DNA of 64,000 nucleotides from Pseudoxanthomonas sp. Root65 (lineage in GTDB: Bacteria > Pseudomonadota > Gammaproteobacteria > Xanthomonadales > Xanthomonadaceae): assembly GCF_001427635.1 (NCBI RefSeq), contig NZ_LMHA01000003.1, forward strand, positions 438,479-502,478. The letters run 5' to 3'. This document shows, piece after piece, positions 45,261-54,398 of the stretch (its first letter is position 1; the number at the start of each line of letters is the position of its first letter). The notes beneath the pieces are model-generated. The model worked only from the letters and a program-made list of their open reading frames with translations. It did no database searches and was not told where the DNA came from. A program made the position numbers and the translations under genes.

Positions 45261-45674
45261 TCAGCCCGCGCCCTGTGCGAAGCACCGCGTCGGCTTTTCG
45301 AGCACGGGCGGGAAGGTCACCGGGACGTTGATGGTGTGGCTGACGGGATTGCCGTTGCGGGTGGCGGCACGGAACTTCCATGTCTGGACGGCCTCCAGCG
45401 CGGCCTTGTCGAGTGCCGCGTTGCCGCTGCCCTGTACCTGCGACACGCGCGCCGGCACACCATCCTTCTCGATGGTCACGCGCAGCACCGTGGTGCCGCC
45501 GTCGCTGTTGCATTCGGCTTCGGCCGGATAGGCGGGCGGCGGGGTGTCGACCGCAGCCAGCTCCGTAGGAGCGATCAGTGGCGCTGCCGACTCTTCCTGC
45601 TTCTTGGCGCAAGCTGAGAGTGCAAGCACGCCAGCGAGCAACAGGACGGTGACGGGGGCGATGCGACGTTCCAT
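45261..45674 (-). CDS. TonB-domain lipoprotein
   Basis: A 137-residue protein. The signal peptide ends in a lipobox (LALSAC), so it is expected to be lipid-anchored. The remainder is a TonB C-terminal-like domain: AYPAEAECNSDGGTTVLRVT and KAALEAVQTWKFRAATRNGN. Unlike true TonB it has no membrane helix and no long linker. Its start codon overlaps the pterin dehydratase stop codon (TGATG), so the two are translationally coupled. Confidence 0.82.
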   Translation of the reverse strand: MERRIAPVTVLLLAGVLALSACAKKQEESAAPLIAPTELAAVDTPPPAYPAEAECNSDGGTTVLRVTIEKDGVPARVSQVQGSGNAALDKAALEAVQTWKFRAATRNGNPVSHTINVPVTFPPVLEKPTRCFAQGAG

Positions 45675-46021
45675 CAGGATTCTCCCAGCAGGGCGCTGGC
45701 CTTGGCCGCGCAGATGAAGTCGTTCTCGCTCAGGCCGCCCACGTCGTGCGTGGAGTAGCGCACCACGGCACGGTTGTAATGCACGCCCAGGTCGGGGTGG
45801 TGGTCTTCGGCATGCGCGACGAAGGCGAGCGCGTTCACGAACGCCATCGTCTCGTAGTAGTTGTCGAACGGAAACGTACGCAGCAGGGCATGCCCGTCCT
45901 CGACCACCTCCCAGCCGGGGATCTGCGGCAGCAGTTCGGTGATGCGGGCCGGCGGCAGGCGGTGCTCGCTGCCACGCAACGGCACGCAGTGCGCGCGGGC
46001 GAGGGGGATGAGGTCGGACAT
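45674..46021 (-). CDS. phhB: Pterin-4a-carbinolamine dehydratase
   Basis: A 115-residue enzyme that regenerates tetrahydropterin after phenylalanine hydroxylase. Motifs: [20 protein letters not shown], then [20 protein letters not shown] with the catalytic histidines. The length is typical. It is divergent from nfuA and is the first gene of a minus-strand group with the TonB-like lipoprotein and DUF1761 protein. No phenylalanine hydroxylase gene is in the window. Confidence 0.93.
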   Translation of the reverse strand: MSDLIPLARAHCVPLRGSEHRLPPARITELLPQIPGWEVVEDGHALLRTFPFDNYYETMAFVNALAFVAHAEDHHPDLGVHYNRAVVRYSTHDVGGLSENDFICAAKASALLGES

Positions 46022-46115
46022 GGCGCAACTCCTGCTGGGCGACCAGTCTGAATGAACCACGACGACCGGCCTGTGGATGTGAATGCCCGTCGGGCAGGGG
46101 GCTAGAATAGCCCGC

Positions 46116-46712
46116 ATGATCCAGATTTCCGACAGCGCGCAGGCGCACTTCCGCAAGCTGATCGAACGCGAAGCCCTGCCCGGACTGGGCGTGCGCCTCA
46201 GCGCGGTCCACCCCGGCACGGCCCAAGCCGACGCGCGGCTGGAATTCGCCGAGCCGCGCGACCTAGCCGGGGACGAATGGGCCGTCGACTGCGACGGTTT
46301 CACGCTGTACGTCGACGCGGCCAGCGTGCACTGGCTGGACGGCGCCGATATCGATTACGTACTGAAGGGCGCCAGCACCCAGCTGACCATCAAGGCGCCG
46401 CGCATCAAGGGCGAAGCGCCCGGCGATGCGGCCTCGCTGGTCGAGCGCGTGCGCTGGGTGGTCGACAACGAGATCAATCCGCAGCTGGCGTCGCACAAGG
46501 GACGCGTGGCGGTCGAGGAAGTCAGCGCTGAAGGCGTGGTCTGGCTGCGCTTTGGCGGTGGTTGCCATGGCTGCGGCATGGCCGATGTCACCCTCAAGCA
46601 GGGCATCGAGAAGACGCTGATGGCCCGCGTGCCCGGCGTCACCGCCGTCCGCGACGCGACCGATCACGGGACCGGCGATGCACCCTATATCCCGCGCGGC
46701 AACGCCGCCTGA
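46116..46712 (+). CDS. nfuA: Fe-S biogenesis protein NfuA
   Basis: A 198-residue carrier that holds and delivers a 4Fe-4S cluster. The N-terminal half (about 1-95) is an A-type-like domain ([20 protein letters not shown]) that lacks the usual cysteines, and the C-terminal Nfu domain contains the CxxC cluster ligand in [10 protein letters not shown]. This fusion is the standard gammaproteobacterial NfuA. The start at 46116 fits. A 15-base gap to the next gene suggests one operon. Confidence 0.94.
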   Translation: MIQISDSAQAHFRKLIEREALPGLGVRLSAVHPGTAQADARLEFAEPRDLAGDEWAVDCDGFTLYVDAASVHWLDGADIDYVLKGASTQLTIKAPRIKGEAPGDAASLVERVRWVVDNEINPQLASHKGRVAVEEVSAEGVVWLRFGGGCHGCGMADVTLKQGIEKTLMARVPGVTAVRDATDHGTGDAPYIPRGNAA

Positions 46713-46727
46713 CGGAGCCGAGCGCCG

Positions 46728-48371
46728 GTGACGAACGCCACCGACGTCATCGCGCACCTGCTGCCGCGCAAGGCGGCCCCCATCGTCGAACGCCAGACCG
46801 GCTTGCCCTTCGGTTGGGGCCTGTGGCTGCGTGCCTTGCCCGAACGCTTGGGGCGCATCACCGCCGAGAGGGCCGACGCCATCGTCGATACGGTGATCGC
46901 GCGTGCGCGGCCGGTCGAGCGCGCGGCCCCCTTCCTGCCGGGCAGGGTTGGTGCGCTGCGCGCGCTGTTCTACCAGGGTTGGGGCCCGCCCCCGCGCGAA
47001 GAGCGGGGGATGCGCTGGGCCGCGGGCTTCAGCAGCAGCCTGCTGCACCTGCTGTTCTTCCTGTTCCTGCTGTGGGTGGCCCTGGTGAAGATCCCGCCGC
47101 CGCCCGAGGAGGCGGGCGACAGCAGCCGCGTACGGCTGGAAATGATCGGCGATGGCAGTCCCGAAGAACCGGGCGGGGCCACCCAGGCCGGTGAGTCGGC
47201 CGCGCAGTCGGCGAGCGCCGCACCGTCGTCTCCGGCCCCGGCCCCGCCGTCGTCCGCGCAATCCTCGCCGGTCGAACAGGTCCCGGCGCCGGCGGACGTG
47301 CCGGCACCCACGGTGGCGATGGACCTGTCGCCCATCCCGCCACCCGACGTGCCGCTGCCGGAAATCGCGGAGCAGCCGCTGCAGGTAACCGAGGTCGCCG
47401 AACCCACCCGTGCGTTCGTGCTGCCGCCGCCCACGCCCCGGCAACCAGAGATCACGCAGCCGGCGCTGCGGGAAATCGGCGTCCCCAACCGCGAGATACC
47501 CACCCCGGTCACTGCACCCGTCGTACGCCGTGACGTGCCGGTGCGCGCCGTGGACGTGCCGGCGGTGGCCACGCGCGAGGCCGAGGTCAGGGAGCGCGAA
47601 GTGGCGGCGCCCGCCCCGCAGATCCGTGCGGTGCCGGTGCCGTCGCGCGAGGTGGCGCCGCGTCCCATCGCCACGCAGGAACGCAGCGTGCGGCAAGCCG
47701 AGGTCCGCGAGCCTTCCCCGCGACCGGCGCCGCCGGCCCCATCCAGCGCACGCGCATCAAGCCCGGCCTCGTCATCGGCCGCAAATACGTCAGCGCCGAG
47801 CACATCGACGCCAGGTGCCTCCCCGCGCGGCAGCGCGTCATCCGCCTCCACTGCGCCGGGTCCGTTGCCGGCCGCCAAACCCGGTGGCTGGAACACGCCG
47901 GCGGGCACGGACGAATGGGGCAATGCGCGCCGCAACGTCGCCGGCGACAGCGCGGCCGACGGGCGCGACCAGCCCGGCCTGTACAACACCGACGGCAGCC
48001 TGCGCGTGCCCGGAAATGCCGGCGAGGCGACGGCGCAACGCGGCGCCCCCGGCGGCGGCAACGACCAGTGGACGCGCGAGCGGCTGGAAGAAGCGGGCAC
48101 CTGGCTGCAGCGGCCGCCCTACGATTACGAGCCGACCAGCTTCGACAAGTATTGGGTGCCCAGCGAATCGCTGCTCGCCGAATGGGTGCGGCGGAATGTG
48201 CGCGAGGTCGAGATTCCCATTCCGGGCACCCGCATGAAGCTCAAGTGCGCGATCTCGGTGTTGCAGCTGGGCGGTGGTTGCGGCCTGGGCAGCCTGTTCC
48301 CGGAGCCGCCCCGGGCACGTCCGCCGCCGGAGATCCCGGTCAAGCGCAAGCCGATTCCGACGGACAGCTGA
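46728..48371 (+). CDS. Transmembrane repetitive protein
   Basis: A 547-residue protein starting with GTG. A cytoplasmic N terminus (about 1-100) is followed by one membrane helix (about 102-123, LLHLLFFLFLLWVALVKI) and a long Pro/Ala/Val/Glu-rich low-complexity region (about 130-385), then a folded C-terminal domain with YDYEPTSFDKYWVPSESLLA and cysteines in KLKCAISVLQLGGGCGLG. The arrangement is TonB-like in shape, although I see no TonB domain. Such proteins are annotated as transmembrane repetitive proteins in Xanthomonas. Function unknown. Confidence 0.8.
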   Translation: MTNATDVIAHLLPRKAAPIVERQTGLPFGWGLWLRALPERLGRITAERADAIVDTVIARARPVERAAPFLPGRVGALRALFYQGWGPPPREERGMRWAAGFSSSLLHLLFFLFLLWVALVKIPPPPEEAGDSSRVRLEMIGDGSPEEPGGATQAGESAAQSASAAPSSPAPAPPSSAQSSPVEQVPAPADVPAPTVAMDLSPIPPPDVPLPEIAEQPLQVTEVAEPTRAFVLPPPTPRQPEITQPALREIGVPNREIPTPVTAPVVRRDVPVRAVDVPAVATREAEVREREVAAPAPQIRAVPVPSREVAPRPIATQERSVRQAEVREPSPRPAPPAPSSARASSPASSSAANTSAPSTSTPGASPRGSASSASTAPGPLPAAKPGGWNTPAGTDEWGNARRNVAGDSAADGRDQPGLYNTDGSLRVPGNAGEATAQRGAPGGGNDQWTRERLEEAGTWLQRPPYDYEPTSFDKYWVPSESLLAEWVRRNVREVEIPIPGTRMKLKCAISVLQLGGGCGLGSLFPEPPRARPPPEIPVKRKPIPTDS

Positions 48372-48390
48372 GGGTGCAGATGACGAAGGG

Positions 48391-48456
48391 TGTGGGAGCG
48401 ACGTCAGTCGCGATGACGCATCCGGAGGGTTCATCGCGACTGACGTCGCTCCCACA
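48391..48456. repeat. Perfect 26-bp inverted repeat pair
   Basis: TGTGGGAGCGACGTCAGTCG continued by CGATGA, and an exact inverted copy after 14 bases. Same family as at 18239 and 21007, with one base changed symmetrically in both arms (GTCAG/CTGAC), which suggests pairing is maintained. Confidence 0.92.
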
Positions 48457-48480
48457 AGAAGCCTGAGGTCGCCGCAAACA

Positions 48481-48506
48481 AAAACGGAGCCCCTGGGCTC
48501 CGTTTT
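48481..48506. terminator. Bidirectional terminator
   Basis: AAAACGGAGCC-CCTG-GGCTCCGTTTT, an 11-bp stem with A- and T-runs, between the convergent repetitive-protein and cytochrome genes. Confidence 0.88.
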
Positions 48507-48530
48507 CGCATTCCCGAGGATGGGGAAGAC

Positions 48531-48986
48531 TTAGTTGTGCACGCCGTGCAGGTCGCGCAGCTGCGACGGACGCGAACCGAAGTATGCCGCCAAGTCGGAG
48601 ATGTCCTGGTCGCTGAGGCCGGCGGCCTGCGGGGTCATCAGCGCATGCTGGCGATCGCCGCTGCGGTAGGCCTGCAGCGCGTGCGCCAGGTAGTCGCCGT
48701 ACTGGCCGCCCAGCTTGGGGTAGGTGTCGTCGATCGGCGCGTTGCCTTCGGCGCCGTGGCAGTCCACGCAGCTCTGGCCGGTGGCCTGGCCCTTGGCCTT
48801 GGCCAGTGCCTCGCCCTTGGCGATATGGCCCTTGGGCAGGCCGGCCGACGAGCTGGACCCGTGCTGGCCGCTGGCGTGGCCGGGATTCTCGGCCGAAGCC
48901 TCGGTGCTTTCCTTCGAGCAAGCCACCAGGGTGAGGGCCGCGAACAGGACGATGGCTAGACGCTGGGCGTGCTTGGCGTTGGGCAT
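48531..48986 (-). CDS. c-type cytochrome, lipid-anchored
   Basis: A 151-residue mono-heme cytochrome c. The signal peptide ends in a lipobox (LTLVAC), then a Ser/Gly-rich linker, then the heme site CVDCH and a class I cytochrome fold with YPKLGGQYGDYLAHALQAYR and DQDISDLAAYF. It carries electrons at the periplasmic face of the inner membrane. It is paired with another cytochrome c 7 bases upstream; the resemblance suggests a duplication of a cytochrome c4/c5-like gene. Confidence 0.92.
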   Translation of the reverse strand: MPNAKHAQRLAIVLFAALTLVACSKESTEASAENPGHASGQHGSSSSAGLPKGHIAKGEALAKAKGQATGQSCVDCHGAEGNAPIDDTYPKLGGQYGDYLAHALQAYRSGDRQHALMTPQAAGLSDQDISDLAAYFGSRPSQLRDLHGVHN

Positions 48987-48993
48987 GGTGGGC

Positions 48994-49395
48994 TTACTTG
49001 ACGGTGGAAAGGAAAGCGGCGATGTCGGCGATGTCCTGGTCGGAGAAGCTCTGCGCCTGGGCCTGCATCGTGGGGTGCTTGCGGTTGCCGGTGCGGTACT
49101 CGGTCAGCGCGTTGGCCAGGTAGTCGGCCGACTGGCCGCCAATCTTCGGCACCTTGAAGCTCGGGTAAGCATTCTTGTAACCCTCAATGCCGTGGCAGCC
49201 CTGGCAGGTGTAGCTCAGCGTGCGGCCGGTGTCGGGGTTGCCGACCAGCGGCTTCGGTGCGGCGGCGGGGGCCGCGGCAGCGGCTTCGGTGGCTTCGGTG
49301 GCCGGCGCAACCGGGGTTTCCTGTTGGGCGGTCAGGGCGGCCAGCGGAAGGGCGGCCAAGGCAAGGCAAGCAGCGAGCGGCAGCAGTCGCATCAT
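48994..49395 (-). CDS. c-type cytochrome, periplasmic
   Basis: A 133-residue mono-heme cytochrome c with a cleavable signal peptide (LLPLAACLALAALPLAAL), an Ala/Pro-rich linker, heme motif CQGCH and the block KIGGQSADYLANALTEYRTG that closely parallels the neighbouring cytochrome. The methionine ligand is probably in KHPTMQAQA. It may form an electron relay with its partner. Two adjacent ATG codons (49395, 49392) are possible starts. Confidence 0.92.
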   Translation of the reverse strand: MMRLLPLAACLALAALPLAALTAQQETPVAPATEATEAAAAAPAAAPKPLVGNPDTGRTLSYTCQGCHGIEGYKNAYPSFKVPKIGGQSADYLANALTEYRTGNRKHPTMQAQAQSFSDQDIADIAAFLSTVK

Positions 49396-49740
49396 TCTCG
49401 TGAAACTCTCAGGTTGCGCGCGCCACGTACCACCGCGGCGCTTGGCTGAACGCAAGTATAGCCTGCGACCGAATGCCGCGCACAGAGAACGTCAGTGCGC
49501 GAAAGAACGCCTGCGGCCGCCGCCGGGCGGTTGCCGTGCCCCGTAATGGATCGACGTTTACGGTGGCGATGAGGCGTTCTTCATGTAGGCGAGGGCGAAA
49601 CGGCGCATCGTCTCCTTCGGCTGTCGCGTACGCAGCATGAACCTCGACGCAAGTCACCATGACCTTCGGCGCATGGAAGTCGTTCATGGGTGATATACCT
49701 TCATACAACACCACCACAACACCACCACGGTACCGCCCCC
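49396..49740. other. Divergent promoter region between cytochromes and the RND operon
   Basis: 345 bases. Close to the RND start is a short direct repeat, ACACCACCACA twice, and a purine-poor leader. A minus-strand reading frame from about 49686 to 49409 (starting MNDFHAPKVMVTCVE) is possible but has weaker codon bias, so I list it only here. Nothing else is recognised. Confidence 0.4.
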
Positions 49741-50883
49741 ATGTCCCGACCCCGCCCCGAATCCGGCCGTTCCTACCTGCGCCTCGCACTGGTCCCCGTG
49801 CTTTGCGGCCTGCTGGTCCTGTCCGCCTGCAAGGGGGGCGGCCCGACGCCCGAGGCGCAGGCCAAGAACGGCGATGCCCCCAAGGAGCCCGACGCCGTCC
49901 CGGTCGAGGTCGCCAAGGTCTCGCACCGTCCGGTCGCGGCCAGCTACAGCGGCACGGCCGCGCTGGAAGCGCTGGGCGAGTCGCAGGTCGTGGCCAAGAC
50001 CTCCGGCGTGGCGCTCGCCGTGCTGGTCGAGGAAGGGCAGGTGGTCCGTGCCGGCCAGGCACTGGTGCGCCTCGACCCCGACCGCCTGCGCCTGCAGGTG
50101 GCCCAGGCCGAAGCGCAGATGCGCAAGCTGGAGAACAACTACCGTCGCGCGCAGCAGCTGGTCGAACAGCAGATGATCAGCGCCAACGACGTCGACCAGA
50201 TCAAGTACGACCTGGAGAACGCACGCGCCTTCTACCGCGCCGCCGCGCTCGAGCTGTCCTACACCACGGTCACCGCGCCGATTTCCGGCGTGGTCGCCTC
50301 GCGGTCCATCAAGACCGGCAACTTCGTGCAGATCAACACGCCGATCATCCGCATCGTCGACCAGTCGCGACTGGAGGCCACGTTGAATGTGCCCGAGCGC
50401 GAACTGTCCACGCTGAAGGCCGGCCTGCCGATCGCGCTGGCGGTGGATGCGCTGCCGGGCAAGGTGTTCCAGGGCAAGGTCGACCGCATCGCGCCGGTGG
50501 TGGATTCCGGCAGCGGCACCTTCCGCGTGGTCGGTTCGTTCGCCAGCGACGGCGTGCTGCAGCCGGGCATGTTCGGCCGCATCCGCATCGACTACGACCA
50601 GCGCGCCAATGCGCTGGTGGTGCCGCGCGTGGCGCTGCTCGACGACGGTGACCCGGCGGTGTTCGCGGTGCGCAACGGCAAGGCCGCGCGTGTGCCGGTC
50701 AAGGTGGGCTATGTCGACGGCGAATGGATCGAGGTGCGCGAAGGCCTCAAGGCCGGCGAGCAGGTGGTGACCGCGGGCAAGGTGGCGCTGCGTGAAGGCA
50801 GCGCGGTGCAGGTGATCGGCGCAGAACCGGCCAAGGTCGCCACCAAGCCGGACGCCGCCAAGTCCGCCGGAAGCAAGCAATGA
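49741..50883 (+). CDS. RND efflux periplasmic adaptor lipoprotein
   Basis: A 380-residue membrane fusion protein of an RND tripartite pump. The signal peptide ends in a lipobox (LVLSAC, Cys30). It then has the lipoyl halves (SQVVAKTSGVALAVLVEEGQ, and YTTVTAPISGVVASRSIKTG) around a helical hairpin, then beta-barrel and membrane-proximal domains (GTFRVVGSFASDGVLQPGMF). It links the inner-membrane pump to an outer-membrane channel, which is not encoded here. ATG 49741 is chosen because it precedes the signal peptide. Its stop overlaps the start of the next gene (ATGA). Confidence 0.93.
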   Translation: MSRPRPESGRSYLRLALVPVLCGLLVLSACKGGGPTPEAQAKNGDAPKEPDAVPVEVAKVSHRPVAASYSGTAALEALGESQVVAKTSGVALAVLVEEGQVVRAGQALVRLDPDRLRLQVAQAEAQMRKLENNYRRAQQLVEQQMISANDVDQIKYDLENARAFYRAAALELSYTTVTAPISGVVASRSIKTGNFVQINTPIIRIVDQSRLEATLNVPERELSTLKAGLPIALAVDALPGKVFQGKVDRIAPVVDSGSGTFRVVGSFASDGVLQPGMFGRIRIDYDQRANALVVPRVALLDDGDPAVFAVRNGKAARVPVKVGYVDGEWIEVREGLKAGEQVVTAGKVALREGSAVQVIGAEPAKVATKPDAAKSAGSKQ

Positions 50884-53800
50884 GCACGCCCGGCCACGCA
50901 CCGGGGGAACACGACCCCCACGCAGCGGCGGACGGCGGAACAGTGGGCGGCGGACTGGTCGAGTTCTCCACCCGTCGTCGCGTCACCATCGCGATGTTCT
51001 GGATCACGATGTTCCTGTTCGGCGTGATCGCACTGGGCTCGCTGAAGGTCAACCTGCTGCCCGACCTCAGCTATCCCACGCTGACGGTGCGCACCGAGTA
51101 CACCGGTGCCGCGCCGTCGGAGATCGAAACGCTGATCAGCGAGCCGGTGGAAGAAGCCGTCGGCGTGGTGAAGAACCTGCGCAAGCTGAAGTCGGTCTCG
51201 CGCACCGGCCAGAGCGACGTGGTGCTGGAGTTCGCCTGGGGCACGGACATGGACCAGGCCAGCCTGGAAGTCCGCGACAAGATGGAAGTGCTGTCGCTGC
51301 CGCTGGAAGCGAAGGCGCCGGTGCTGCTGCGCTTCAATCCCTCGACCGAGCCGATCCTGCGCCTGGTGCTGTCCAACAAGCAGGAACCGAAGAACGACAC
51401 CGATGCGATCCGCCTGCTCACCGAGCTGCGGCGCTATGCCGATGACGATCTGAAGAAGAAGCTGGAACCGGTCAGCGGCGTGGCCGCGGTAAAGGTCGGC
51501 GGCGGTCTGGAAGACGAGATCCAGGTCGACATCGACCAGCAGAAGCTGGCCCAGCTCAGCCTGCCGATCGACACGGTCATCCAGCGCCTGCAGCAGGAGA
51601 ACATCAACATCTCCGGCGGCCGCCTGGAAGAAGGGTCGCAGCGTTACCTGGTGCGTACCGTCAACCAGTTCGCCACCGTCAACGAAATACGCGACATGCT
51701 GGTGACCACGCAGAGCGGCGGCGACAACGCCGCGGCGTCGGCGGCGGCGCAGATGGCGGCGATTGCCGCGTCCACCGGTTCGGCCGAGGCCATGGCCGCC
51801 GCGGCGTCCGTGCAGAGCGCGTCGGGCGGTGGCAGCAGCGTGATCGCCGGCGGCATGCCGGTGCGCCTGAAGGACGTGGCCGAGGTCCGCCAGGGCTTCA
51901 AGGAACGCGAGGCGATCATCCGTCTGGCCGGCAAGGAAGCGGTGGAACTGGCGATCTACAAGGAAGGCGACGCCAATACCGTGTCCACGGCCGATGCGCT
52001 GAAGGCCAAGCTGGAGCAGCTCAAGCAGCAGGTGCCGCCGGATGTCGAACTGACGATCATCGACGACCAGTCGCTGTTCATCGAACACGCCATCGCCGAC
52101 GTCAAGAAGGACGCCGTGATCGGCGGCCTGCTGGCCATCCTGATCATCTTCCTGTTCCTGCGCGATGGCTGGAGCACCTTCGTCATCAGCCTGTCGCTAC
52201 CGGTCTCCATCGTCACCACGTTCTTCTTCATGGGCGAGCTGGGACTGAGCCTCAACGTCATGTCGCTGGGCGGCCTGGCGCTGGCGACCGGCCTGGTGGT
52301 GGACGACTCCATCGTGGTGCTGGAAAGCATCGCCAAGGCGCGCGAACGCGGCCTGGGCATCCTGGAAGCGGCGATGGTCGGCACCCGCGAAGTCAGCATG
52401 GCGGTGGTGGCGTCCACGCTGACGACCATTGCGGTGTTCCTGCCGCTGGTGTTCGTACAGGGCATCGCCGGCCAGCTGTTCCGCGACCAGGCATTGACCG
52501 TGGCGATCGCCATCGGCATCTCGCTGATCGTGTCGATGACGCTGATCCCGATGTTGAGTTCGCTGAAGGGCCGGCCGCCGATGGCGTTCCCCGAAGAGAC
52601 TCCGCACCCGCAGTGGAAGCCCGCCTCGCGCTGGCAGAAGCCGGTGGCGGCGAGCGGGCGCGGCATCGGTGCGATGTTCCGCTACGCTTTCTTCGGCCTG
52701 GCCTGGCTGGTGGTGCGCGCGTGGCGCGGACTCGTCGCCGTGGTCGGCCCGGTCATGCGCAAGGCCAGCGACCTGACGATGGCGCCTTACCACCGCGCCG
52801 AAGCCGGCTACATGCGCCTGCTGCCGGCGTCGCTGCAGCGGCCGTGGCTGGTACTGGGTTTCGCCGCCGCCACCTTCGTGGTGGCGCTGGCTGCGGTGCC
52901 GATGCTGGGCGCGGACCTGATCCCGCAGCTGGCGCAGGACCGTTTCGAGATGACGGTGAAGTTGCCCCCGGGCACGCCGCTGGCCAAGACCGATGCGCTG
53001 GTGCGCGACCTGCAGAACAAGCATGCCAAGGCCGAAGGCATCCATGCACTGTATGGCGTGAGTGGCAGCGGCACCCGGCTGGACGCCAACCCGACCGAGA
53101 GCGGCGAGAACATCGGCAAGCTGACGGTCGTCATGGCCAACGGCGGCAACGAGGCCATCGAAGCCCGCGAGACCGAAGCGCTTCGCACGACGATGCAGGA
53201 CCACCCGGGTGCACAGGTCGATTTCAGCCGGCCTGAGCTCTTCAGCTTCTCGACCCCGCTGGAAGTCGAACTGCGCGGCCAGGACCTGGCCAGCATCGAG
53301 CAGGCCGGCCAGAAGCTGGCGGCACTGCTGCGGGAGAACCCGCACTACGCCGACGTCAAGTCGACGGTGGAGCAGGGCTTCCCCGAGATCCAGATCCGCT
53401 TCGACCAGGAGCGCGCCGGTGCGCTGGGCCTGACCACGCGGCAGATCGCCGATGTGGTGGTGAAGAAGGTGCGCGGCGAAGTCGCCACGCGCTACAGCTT
53501 CCGCGACCGCAAGATCGACGTGCTGGTGCGCGCGCAGGAAGGCGACCGCGCCTCGGTGGACAGCATCCGCCGCTTGATCGTCAATCCCGGCAGTGCCCGC
53601 CCGGTGACGCTGTCGGCGGTGGCGGATGTCGTGGCCACCACCGGTCCCAGCGAGATCCATCGCGCCGATCAGGTGCGCGTGGCGATCGTCTCGGCCAACC
53701 TGCGCGACATCGACCTGGGCAGCGCCGTGCAGGAAGTGCAGACCATGGTCGCCGAGAATCCGCTCGGCGCCGGCGTCGGCATGCACATCGGCGGGCAGGG

Positions 53801-54398
53801 CGAGGAACTGGCGGAATCGGTCAACTCGCTGCTGTTCGCGTTCGGCCTGGCGGTGTTCCTGGTGTACCTGGTGATGGCGTCGCAGTTCGAATCGCTGCTG
53901 CATCCGTTCGTCATCCTGTTCACCATCCCGCTGGCGATGGTCGGTGCCGTCGCGGCGCTGTTCCTGACCAATTCGCCGGTGTCGGTGGTGGTGTTCATCG
54001 GCCTGATCCTGCTGGTGGGCCTGGTGACCAAGAACGCGATCATCCTGATCGACAAGGTCAACCAGTTGCGCGAGGCCGGCGTGTCCAAGCGTGAAGCGTT
54101 GGTCGAAGGCGCGCGATCGCGCCTGCGTCCGATCATCATGACCACGCTGTGCACGCTGTTCGGGTTCCTGCCGCTGGCCACCGCGCCGCTGTTCGGCAGC
54201 CCGGGTGCGGAAGTCCGCTCGCCGATGGCCATCACCGTGATCGGTGGCCTGCTGGTGTCGACCCTGTTGACCTTGCTGGTGATCCCGGTGGTCTACGACC
54301 TGCTGGACCGCCGTGCCGACGAGTACTACCGCGAACGCGGCCGTCGCGCCCGCAAGACGGCGGCCATGCCGGTCGACGGGGAGGGCGAACCCGCATGA
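50880..54398 (+). CDS. RND efflux pump subunit with complete proton relay
   Basis: A 1172-residue inner-membrane transporter, longer than the usual 1020-1050, with an insert after TM6 (about 560-640). The first half carries an Ala/Ser/Gly-rich insert near 280-320. The proton-relay residues are present: paired aspartates in TM4 (TGLVVDDSIVVLES) and lysine in TM10 (VGLVTKNAIILID). Twelve membrane helices and two large periplasmic loops are expected. It forms ATGA overlaps with both neighbours, so it is one operon with the adaptor and the second pump. The substrate is unknown; drugs, metals or lipids are possible. Confidence 0.93.
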   Translation: MSTPGHAPGEHDPHAAADGGTVGGGLVEFSTRRRVTIAMFWITMFLFGVIALGSLKVNLLPDLSYPTLTVRTEYTGAAPSEIETLISEPVEEAVGVVKNLRKLKSVSRTGQSDVVLEFAWGTDMDQASLEVRDKMEVLSLPLEAKAPVLLRFNPSTEPILRLVLSNKQEPKNDTDAIRLLTELRRYADDDLKKKLEPVSGVAAVKVGGGLEDEIQVDIDQQKLAQLSLPIDTVIQRLQQENINISGGRLEEGSQRYLVRTVNQFATVNEIRDMLVTTQSGGDNAAASAAAQMAAIAASTGSAEAMAAAASVQSASGGGSSVIAGGMPVRLKDVAEVRQGFKEREAIIRLAGKEAVELAIYKEGDANTVSTADALKAKLEQLKQQVPPDVELTIIDDQSLFIEHAIADVKKDAVIGGLLAILIIFLFLRDGWSTFVISLSLPVSIVTTFFFMGELGLSLNVMSLGGLALATGLVVDDSIVVLESIAKARERGLGILEAAMVGTREVSMAVVASTLTTIAVFLPLVFVQGIAGQLFRDQALTVAIAIGISLIVSMTLIPMLSSLKGRPPMAFPEETPHPQWKPASRWQKPVAASGRGIGAMFRYAFFGLAWLVVRAWRGLVAVVGPVMRKASDLTMAPYHRAEAGYMRLLPASLQRPWLVLGFAAATFVVALAAVPMLGADLIPQLAQDRFEMTVKLPPGTPLAKTDALVRDLQNKHAKAEGIHALYGVSGSGTRLDANPTESGENIGKLTVVMANGGNEAIEARETEALRTTMQDHPGAQVDFSRPELFSFSTPLEVELRGQDLASIEQAGQKLAALLRENPHYADVKSTVEQGFPEIQIRFDQERAGALGLTTRQIADVVVKKVRGEVATRYSFRDRKIDVLVRAQEGDRASVDSIRRLIVNPGSARPVTLSAVADVVATTGPSEIHRADQVRVAIVSANLRDIDLGSAVQEVQTMVAENPLGAGVGMHIGGQGEELAESVNSLLFAFGLAVFLVYLVMASQFESLLHPFVILFTIPLAMVGAVAALFLTNSPVSVVVFIGLILLVGLVTKNAIILIDKVNQLREAGVSKREALVEGARSRLRPIIMTTLCTLFGFLPLATAPLFGSPGAEVRSPMAITVIGGLLVSTLLTLLVIPVVYDLLDRRADEYYRERGRRARKTAAMPVDGEGEPA

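Noticed and set aside
49409..49686. Minus-strand 92-codon frame starting MNDFHAPKVMVTC
   Set aside because: Codon bias is weaker than in neighbours and it runs through the region expected to hold the cytochrome promoter. It is left as a note in the gap entry.
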